DNA of 64,000 nucleotides from NCBI GenBank assembly GCA_964399535.1, contig CAYNRE010000069.1, positions 1 to 64,000 on the forward strand, given 5' to 3'. The stretch's first letter is position 1. Every line of letters starts with the position of its first letter. Source of the DNA: CAYNRE01 sp964399535. GTDB taxonomy: Bacteria > Planctomycetota > Planctomycetia > Pirellulales > CAYNRE01. Positions 57,651 to 64,000 of the stretch are shown one piece after another. The position numbers and the translations under genes are program-made. Below the pieces are notes generated by a model. The model made no database searches. It had not been told where the DNA came from and saw only the letters and a list, made by a program, of their open reading frames with translations.

Positions 57651-59783
57651 ATGCCGAGGGCCCCCGGCCAAACGAAGCTCGCCCATCGCCAGGGGGCCGG
57701 TGCGCACTGGGTAGTTGGGGCAGTGCTCGGCCTGCTGGCAACCGGAGGGCCGGGCCCCACGCCTCTGCTGGCCGGGGCCCAGTTGGCGCCGGCCTTAACC
57801 GATCGGGGATCCACCCACCGCGCGGGCACCGCGCCTGGCCCCGTGGCGGGCTTCCGAAAGGGTTCTGCCGCCTTGCCGCCGTCGGCCCAGGCCAAATCTG
57901 CGTTTGAATCAGAATCTGAATCCGAAGTTGCCTCCGAATCTGAATCAGAATCTGCATCCAAACTTCAGACCGATACACCCTCCGTCGGGAACCCGCAGCT
58001 CCGCGATGCGTTGGGCCGGCCACAACCTTGGCAGGGCCTTTGGGGAGACGTTTCTTGGAGAGTCGTGGTCTTTGTCGGCGCCGAGTGCCCCTTGGTGCGC
58101 CAATATGTGCCAACCCTCAACGAGTTGGCCGATACCTTTGGCCCACGGGGCGTGGGTTTTCTGGCCATCGATTCCAACGGCCAAGATTCGCTGGTGGATC
58201 TAGGCAGCCTGGCCCGCGAAACCCAGTTGCGCTTGCCGCTGGTTAAAGATGTCGACGGTGTCCTGGCCGATCGGCTCGCGGCCGAGCGGACCCCAGAGGT
58301 CGTCGTGCTGGATCGCAACGGCCAAACCCACTACCGGGGGCTGATCGACGATCGCTTCGGCGTGGGCTACGCGCGGCCCAAGGCCACGCGCAAATTTCTT
58401 GCCGAGGTGCTCGAGCAACTGCTGGCCGGGAAATCGCCCGAGGTCGCCGAGCGGCCCGCCGTCGGCTGCCGAATTGGTCGTCTACGCACGCCCGATTCCC
58501 ACTCGGCGGTGACCTGGTCGAACCAGGTGGCATCGCTGTTGCAGCGGCGCTGCCAGGCGTGTCACCGTCCGGGCCAGATCGCCCCGTTTTCGCTCTGCGA
58601 ATACGACGAGGTCCGGGGTTGGGCTGAGACGATCGCCGAGGCCACGGCTCAGCGCCGAATGCCCCCCTGGAATGCCAGCCCTAGTTACGGACATTTCGCC
58701 AACGACGTCAGCCTGAGCGAGGACGAGATCGCGCTCTTGGCCCAGTGGGCCGCGGCCGGGGCGCCGGCCGGCGACCTGAGCCGCGCCCCCGCCCCGCCCC
58801 CTTGGAACGACACCTGGCAGTTGGGCCAGCCCGATCAGGTGGTGTATATCAGCGAGGCTCCCGTCGAGGTGCCGGCCACGGGAACCATTCCCTACCAATG
58901 GTTCGAGGTCGACCCCGGATTCAAGGAAGATACCTGGGTCATCTCCGCCGAGTGCCTGCCGGGCAACCGAGCCGTGGTGCACCACGTGGCCGTTTACGTC
59001 TGGCCCCCGGGCAAGGACTGGTACCTTTCGCTCAACGACCGAATTAACCTGCTGGGGTTGTTCGAACCGGGACAGCGGCCGCCGGACCTGGGCTGGGACG
59101 AAACGGCCTACTACATTCCAGCAGGCTCGCGGCTGCGTTTCGAAATGCACTACACGGCCAACGGCACTCCGCAAACCGATCGCAGTTGCGTGGGGCTCAG
59201 GTTCGCTCGGCCCGGCACGGTGCGCCGCCAGCGCACCGCCCTGATGGTGGCCCAGCCCAAGCTAGCCATACCGCCGCATGCCGACCATTACCGAGTCGAG
59301 GCTCGCTACACGCTCGACGAAGATTCGTTGATCTACAGCCTGGGACCGCACATGCACCTGCGCGGGAAGGCCTTCCGCATCGAGGCCGTCGACCCCGGCG
59401 GGGCGCGCGAGATTTTGCTCGATGTGCCGCGCTACGATTTTGCCTGGCGGCTGGAGTACCAACTGGCCGAACCCAAACGCCTGGCCAAAGGTACCGAGAT
59501 TTGCTGCACCGCCTGGTTCGACAACTCGGAGAACAACCCGGCCAACCCCGACCCCGATGCCACCGTGCGCTGGGGGGAACAGATTTGGGACGAAATGATG
59601 ATCGGCGGCGTGTGGTTGGCGCCGGCCGCGCAGGATCTGATCGCCGGCACCGGCCCGGGGCCGCGAATCATCGGGCGGCGTCATCACTGGCGAGCCTGGG
59701 CCGTCGCCGTCTCGCTGCTGCTGCTCGGCGCGGCGGGGTGGGCCCTCTTCCGCAGGCTGCGGTGGCCTGCTGCCGCCCACTGA
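57651..59783 (+). CDS. Redoxin / cytochrome-c-like / PHM-type copper monooxygenase fusion
   Basis: A 710-residue exported protein. A hydrophobic N-terminal segment (WVVGAVLGLLATGG) is followed by a Glu-Ser repeat at about 85-102. A redoxin-like domain (120-275) starts VVVFVGAECPLVRQYVP. CQACH at 301-305 is a cytochrome-c heme site. The C-terminal half has VVHHVAVYVW near 444 and LGPHMHLRG near 567, the His motifs of copper type II ascorbate-dependent (PHM-like) monooxygenases, and ends with a hydrophobic segment plus basic tail. It begins 14 nt after the PKS stop with GGAG upstream, so co-expression is likely. It may oxidise a product of that pathway or act in respiration; this is inference. 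Confidence 0.8.
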   Translation: MPRAPGQTKLAHRQGAGAHWVVGAVLGLLATGGPGPTPLLAGAQLAPALTDRGSTHRAGTAPGPVAGFRKGSAALPPSAQAKSAFESESESEVASESESESASKLQTDTPSVGNPQLRDALGRPQPWQGLWGDVSWRVVVFVGAECPLVRQYVPTLNELADTFGPRGVGFLAIDSNGQDSLVDLGSLARETQLRLPLVKDVDGVLADRLAAERTPEVVVLDRNGQTHYRGLIDDRFGVGYARPKATRKFLAEVLEQLLAGKSPEVAERPAVGCRIGRLRTPDSHSAVTWSNQVASLLQRRCQACHRPGQIAPFSLCEYDEVRGWAETIAEATAQRRMPPWNASPSYGHFANDVSLSEDEIALLAQWAAAGAPAGDLSRAPAPPPWNDTWQLGQPDQVVYISEAPVEVPATGTIPYQWFEVDPGFKEDTWVISAECLPGNRAVVHHVAVYVWPPGKDWYLSLNDRINLLGLFEPGQRPPDLGWDETAYYIPAGSRLRFEMHYTANGTPQTDRSCVGLRFARPGTVRRQRTALMVAQPKLAIPPHADHYRVEARYTLDEDSLIYSLGPHMHLRGKAFRIEAVDPGGAREILLDVPRYDFAWRLEYQLAEPKRLAKGTEICCTAWFDNSENNPANPDPDATVRWGEQIWDEMMIGGVWLAPAAQDLIAGTGPGPRIIGRRHHWRAWAVAVSLLLLGAAGWALFRRLRWPAAAH

Positions 59784-59844
59784 TCGAGGCACCCGGCGTG
59801 GCGCCGCCGACCGCAGTGCCGACCGCTTCGAGCATCGCTCTGCT

Positions 59845-62331
59845 TCAGAACCCGGCCGACGCCGGGGGCTCCGGCACTGCCGGGGTCTCTTCCACCTGCT
59901 CGGCGGCGGGAATGTGCTGGGAGAAGTCGATCGGTTCCAGCGGCAGTACGGCGAAATGCCCGCTCTCTTCGACGACCTCCAGGTGGGCGTCGAGCGGCAC
60001 GTCGACAAACACCTGATGGATGCCCGATCGCGGCCAATCGATTTCCAGTTGGGCAATTCGCTCCGCATCGCCCAGGCCAATTTCGAGCCGGCGCGGATGG
60101 CCGCCAAAGCTGCTCACCGAGCCCACCGCCCGGTGGATTTCGCGCTGCCCCCTGGGGGTGTCGAGGGTGACCTTTACCCGGGCCCCCACCGCGCGGCGAT
60201 TGCTGAGAGTGCCCACCAACTCCAGGTAGAGATAATGGGCCTGACTACCGGGGTTGAGAAAGAGGGCCTTGGTAAACCGATCGGCGGGAAAGAAACCGCC
60301 CAGGTCGGCGTACACGTCTTCGTCGCCATCGCTGTCCAGGTCGGCCAGCACGATGCCGTGCCCCTTTTGCAGGTGGCCGAATCCGCCGGCCGTGGTCACA
60401 TCTTGAAACAGGCGCCCCTCGTGGTTTTTCAGCATGACGTTGGGAACCAGGGTCTCAAACGGCGGAGCGCCGGTGCCCAGGTACACATCGAGCCAGCCGT
60501 CGTGATCCAAGTCGCCAAAGCTGGCCCCCATCACCAGGTAGGGGTGCTCGACGCCGAGTGCGGCCGTGGCATCGCGAAAGCGGCCCTGCTCGTTGTGAAA
60601 TACCCTCGGACAATCATCGCGGGGCACTGGCCCCTGGTAGCCCGCCGCATAGGCTTCGAGCTTACCCACGTTGGAGTTCACCCACAGATCGAGCCAGCCG
60701 TCGTTGTCGTAGTCGAAAAACCAACAGGCGAAGCTCATTGGGGGATCGGCCACGCCGGCCTGCGCCGCCACGTCGCGGAAGGTGCCGTCTCCCTGGTTTT
60801 GAAAGAGCCGATTGCGGCCATAAGCTCGGTCTTTCACGGCGAAATTCGAGACGTACAGGTCCAGGTCGCCGTCGTTGTCGTAGTCGCCGGCGGCCGCCCC
60901 CTTGCACCAAAACACGTTCTCCAGGCCTACGGCCCTAGCCATTTCGGTGAAGGTTCCATCGCCGTTGTTGCGGTAGTACTGCGAGGGATAACGCCCGTCG
61001 GGCAGCAGCCGGGCCAGGGCCGAGTCGGAGAGCCGGCCCAAAAGCGGATCGTGTTCGGCGACGATCCGCGTCAGTTCGATGAGCGACTCGTTGCCCACGA
61101 ACAGGTCGACGTCGCCATCGTTGTCGAAATCGCCCCACACGCCCACCTGCGAGGGATACGCTGGTTCGGCCAGGCCGGCCTGGCGGGTAACGTCGGTAAA
61201 CCGGCCCCCGTCGTTGCGCAGCAGCGAGTTGCGAATTCGTCCTTGGTGCATCAGCCAAGCGCCGCGCAGGATCAACAAATCGGCGTCGCCGTCGTTGTCG
61301 TAGTCGGCGGGAACGCAGTGCAGCCCACCGCGCTGATCGGCGAGCCCCGCGTCGGCCGCCTCCTCGAGCACGCCGGTTCCCGGGTTCCGATAGAGCGCGG
61401 CCGATTCGTCGAACCCGGCGGAAACGGCCAGCAGGTCCAGACGGCCGTCGCCATCGAAGTCGTCGATCGCCGCGCTTCCGGCCCGAGCAAGCCGGCCGAT
61501 TCCCAGTTCGCGGGCAACGTCGGTAAACCGGGGGCAATCGCCTTGCGCTGCAAACCGTGCCGGGTCCAGCCGGAACCGCTCGGGCACACCCTCGGGATAC
61601 TCGCCCAGGGTCATGTTCACCACGTTCAGCAGCCAGGCCATTCCCTGGGGGGCAGCCGGATCCAGCGAGAGATAGTCTTCCAGTTCCGCGCGGGCCCGTT
61701 CGGCCGCCTGCCGCCGCTGGTGTACTCCGCCCCGCTCGATCGGAAAGATGCAACTTTGCGCGCAATGCCGTCCGACGCAATTCTGCTGTTCGGCGGTGCG
61801 AAGAAAAACCAGCGACGAGGTAAATCGAAGCTGCTGTTGCAGGCTGATATTCTCCGGCAGGGGTGCCGCGTCGGCCAGCGCTTGCTCAATGCTTCGCTGG
61901 GCCCGCTCGACGGTACCGCGTCGGATTTGGTCGAAGGCGACCTGCCGCTCCAGTTCGCTCCGCTCGCCCTGGCTAAGGCCCCCCTGCTTGAGCTGCGATT
62001 CAAGCCGCCTGGTTTGCAGTTGGCCGAAGTACTCGTTTTCGGAGTTGGCCAGCACGCTGGCGACCTGGCGGAACTCGTCGCCCGGCGATTTTTCAGGAAA
62101 CACCAGCACCGGCGCGGTGAAGCGCTGGTGGGCCACCACGATGAGTAGGAGCGGGCGCGCAACCAGCAGGCCCACGAGGAGCAGGACCACGAGTAGGCCC
62201 AACACCACCGGCCAGCGACGCCGCGCGGCGAAGACCTGGGCGGCCGGCGACCCCGCCGCCACGGCCGGCCTGGCCTCGGGGGATTGGCGCTCGCAAAGCG
62301 GCCCGTCAGTAGGAAATGCTGGTATTGCCAT
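59845..62331 (-). CDS. CRTAC1-type FG-GAP/ASPIC-UnbV protein, membrane-anchored
   Basis: An 828-residue protein with one N-terminal membrane segment (WPVVLGLLVVLLLVGLLVA). A helical region follows (residues 85-210). Then come seven Asp-rich calcium-binding FG-GAP motifs such as DYDNDGDLDLYVS and DLDHDGWLDVYLG, and a C-terminal ASPIC/UnbV domain (about 695-770: AVGARVKVTLDT, SSFGGHPRRLEIGLG). The family forms extracellular beta-propellers; enzymatic activity is unknown. It contains a few Cys (QNCVGRHCAQSC) in the helical part. ATG 62331; about 40 nt behind the upstream CRTAC1-type gene, so both are probably one operon. Confidence 0.85.
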   Translation of the reverse strand: MAIPAFPTDGPLCERQSPEARPAVAAGSPAAQVFAARRRWPVVLGLLVVLLLVGLLVARPLLLIVVAHQRFTAPVLVFPEKSPGDEFRQVASVLANSENEYFGQLQTRRLESQLKQGGLSQGERSELERQVAFDQIRRGTVERAQRSIEQALADAAPLPENISLQQQLRFTSSLVFLRTAEQQNCVGRHCAQSCIFPIERGGVHQRRQAAERARAELEDYLSLDPAAPQGMAWLLNVVNMTLGEYPEGVPERFRLDPARFAAQGDCPRFTDVARELGIGRLARAGSAAIDDFDGDGRLDLLAVSAGFDESAALYRNPGTGVLEEAADAGLADQRGGLHCVPADYDNDGDADLLILRGAWLMHQGRIRNSLLRNDGGRFTDVTRQAGLAEPAYPSQVGVWGDFDNDGDVDLFVGNESLIELTRIVAEHDPLLGRLSDSALARLLPDGRYPSQYYRNNGDGTFTEMARAVGLENVFWCKGAAAGDYDNDGDLDLYVSNFAVKDRAYGRNRLFQNQGDGTFRDVAAQAGVADPPMSFACWFFDYDNDGWLDLWVNSNVGKLEAYAAGYQGPVPRDDCPRVFHNEQGRFRDATAALGVEHPYLVMGASFGDLDHDGWLDVYLGTGAPPFETLVPNVMLKNHEGRLFQDVTTAGGFGHLQKGHGIVLADLDSDGDEDVYADLGGFFPADRFTKALFLNPGSQAHYLYLELVGTLSNRRAVGARVKVTLDTPRGQREIHRAVGSVSSFGGHPRRLEIGLGDAERIAQLEIDWPRSGIHQVFVDVPLDAHLEVVEESGHFAVLPLEPIDFSQHIPAAEQVEETPAVPEPPASAGF

Positions 62332-62372
62332 CTGGAATCGCCTTACACGCACGTCGGTAGCCGCGCGCTCGG

Positions 62373-64000
62373 CTAGTTTCCGCCTCCGGCTGACCCCGGA
62401 GCGGCGGCCGCGGGCAGTTTCGCCGGATCGGCGGCAGCCGCCGCGGCGGGCGCGCCGGCTGGCGACGCCAGCAGGCGGCGAATATCGGAGATCGAAGGCA
62501 CGCCCTGCATGGTTCGCAAAATGCGCCCCGCGCCGTCGGTGATCACCGTCGAGGGAAGCGCCTCGGTCGCCAGGGCTTTGCGCACCTGTCTCTGTACCGC
62601 TTCGCGATCTTCCGGGCTTAACTCGGCCAGCATCTGGTAGCCGGGCTGTTGCTTTTCAGCATAGTCGCGCAGCGCCTGGGGCTGGTCCTCTGTGTCGATC
62701 GGAACGCCGAACATGGCGAGTTGCTCGGAGGAAAACGTCTCGCGCAGCACCCGTAATTGCGGCAGCGACCGCTTGCATGCCGGGCACCAGGTGGCCGTGG
62801 TGGTGTAAACCCGCAGTTGCGGCGCCGTCTGGTCCGCGGGCTCGCCGACCGCCGCCAGGGTGAGCTGGTTGGTGGCCGAGCCGGGGCTGCTTGAATCGAC
62901 CGGTCCCACGGCCGGACCATAGGGCTGGCGGTCCAGGCCGCTGCCGTCGGGCGCCTCGTCGGGGTTCTCGTACAGGGTTACCAGTTGACCGGCGGCCACA
63001 TCGGTCCACGTTTGTACCCTGCCCGAGGGCCACCGAACCGTAAGCCCAACCACCCGGTCGTGGGTACCGAGGCCCAGGTGCATGGTCCGGCTGCTTTGGC
63101 CGGCCCGCCCCTCGCCGCAGCGGTGTTCCCGCAGCAGCCGGCAATCGCCCAGGTCGAAGGTGAGCAGCGCCCCGTAGCCGTCGCGCGGGCTGTAGGTATC
63201 GAGCGCCTCGGGCCCCAGGTTTCCGCCCACCAACCGCAGGGCAAGAAACCGGCCCGCCGAGGGATCGAACCCGGCGCGGCGGGGAATTTCGTTGTGGAAC
63301 ACCTCGCAGAGCGGGGCGTTGCTGTTGATCATCACGATGTCTTGCCAACCATCGTGGTCGTAATCGAGCATCACCGCGGTCCGGCCGTCGGCGATGGAAT
63401 CCAGGCCCGAGATGCCCGATACATCGGTAAACTGGCGACCGCGATCGCTCAGAAACAACCGATCGCGTTCATGGCCGCTGAAGGAAAAGCCCAGCGGCAG
63501 CTCGGAATTGAGCATGTCGATATCGTTCTGGCGCCCCGGCGACCAGGCACGAGTCTGGCGCACTTGGGGCTTGAGTGAATTATCCGAGCGCACGACCGCG
63601 CGCCAAAAGTCGCTTCACAAGTCAACGTCGAACGCGATGGCGTCGGGCACGGTTACGTTGCCGCTCAGCGCGTACACGTCGAGATACGCGTCGTTGTCCA
63701 GATCGACAAATTGCCCGCTCCAGGACCAGCCCGCGCTCTCGACCAGCATGGCCGGCGGTTCGAGCCCGGACACCTTGCGGAAACGCCCGCCGTCATCGTT
63801 GTGAAACAGGCTGTTTCCCCGGGCCATCAGCGAGAACCGGGGATCCAGGTCCGGGATTTTAGCGGTGATGCGGCGGCCCGCCTTGCTGAACATGTTGCTC
63901 ACGTACAGGTCGAAGCGGCCGTCGCAATCGTAGTCGCCCCACGAGGCGCCCATGCCGAAACCAACGTCGGCCGTGTCGCTCTCCTCGGTCACGTCGACGA
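62373..64000 (-). CDS. CRTAC1-type protein with C-terminal thioredoxin domain, interrupted by in-frame TGA (partial)
   Basis: The 5' end lies beyond the window. The visible frame reads through FG-GAP motifs (GDYDCDGRFDLYVSN, DLDNDAYLDVYALSG) to VDL, then a single in-frame TGA (63615-63617), then continues in the same frame with SDFWRAVVRSDN, another FG-GAP motif (DYDHDGWQDIVMINS), an ASPIC/UnbV domain and a C-terminal thioredoxin-like domain with WCPAC. 413 residues follow the TGA. Either side alone would be an incomplete protein. The TGA may be a nonsense mutation, a sequencing error or a selenocysteine codon; a GGUC-capped hairpin follows at the spacing of bacterial SECIS elements. GTG 63593 could restart translation. 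Confidence 0.7.
63588..63603 (-). promoter_or_regulatory. SECIS-like hairpin downstream of in-frame TGA
   Basis: On the mRNA strand GCGCGC pairs with GTGCGC (six pairs, one G-U) around the tetraloop GGTC at 63597-63594, with one more G-U pair outside. The first G of the loop is 18 nt after the TGA. In the E. coli fdhF SECIS element, recalled from memory, the apical loop also carries GGUC about 19 nt after UGA. A GC-rich background makes chance hairpins common, so this is a candidate only. Confidence 0.45.

Noticed and set aside
59845..62331. A second TGA/Sec site in the neighbouring CRTAC1-type gene
   Set aside because: The frame is continuous with no internal stop, so there is nothing to recode.
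62373..63593. Treating the right-edge CRTAC1 frame as an independent gene starting at GTG 63593
   Set aside because: The upstream frame is in the same phase, carries matching FG-GAP motifs and is separated by one TGA only. A separate start would begin inside a domain.

Overview
The window is a high-GC, gene-dense stretch of a bacterial chromosome with long, overlapping genes. The gene families suggest a member of the Planctomycetota: CRTAC1/ASPIC-UnbV FG-GAP proteins, a redoxin/cytochrome-c/copper-monooxygenase fusion, a DUF11 lipoprotein, a TolC-like lipoprotein with a long tail, a WYL regulator and a very cysteine-rich exported protein. This assignment is an inference from gene content; no rRNA or other marker gene is present.

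Layout. 1-10 kb holds housekeeping and signalling genes: NUDIX hydrolase, M50 protease, HD-GYP phosphodiesterase, a small conserved protein, YgfZ-like protein, LarA-like DUF2088 protein and a thioredoxin/VCBS lipoprotein. 9.7-16.2 kb is a four-gene minus-strand operon with stop/start overlaps at every junction. It encodes a beta-propeller protein, a lipoprotein fused to a membrane domain that sits where an ECF S-component would, a double ECF ATPase and EcfT, so it looks like a complete energy-coupling-factor importer of unknown substrate. 16.4-29.7 kb holds an RRM RNA-binding protein with a clear promoter and terminator, exported or lipoprotein genes (DUF11, TPR, Trx+CAP, an unknown with an internal duplication), a TolC-like lipoprotein and an overlapping WYL regulator. 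30-32 kb has the cysteine-rich protein and a GNAT protein.

The centre is one uninterrupted 25.6-kb gene (32059-57636) for an 8525-residue polyketide synthase. Read by motif, the domain order is AL-ACP-KS-KS-ACP-KS-KR-KS-KR-MT-ACP-KS-AT-KR-MT-ACP-KS-KR-ACP. It has six KS domains but one AT, no DH, ER or TE, and two KRs that lack the usual active-site Asn. A redoxin/cytochrome-c/PHM-type monooxygenase gene follows 14 nt downstream. On the opposite strand are two CRTAC1-type genes. The one at the right edge is interrupted by a single in-frame TGA (63615-63617), followed at about +18 nt by a GGUC-capped hairpin resembling a bacterial SECIS element. A candidate selenoprotein is therefore a live hypothesis beside a plain nonsense mutation or sequencing error.

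The two most novel points are the non-canonical giant PKS and the TGA/SECIS-like site. The ECF operon with its lipoprotein/membrane fusion and the cysteine-rich protein come next. No tRNA, rRNA, CRISPR array, insertion sequence or phage gene was recognised.
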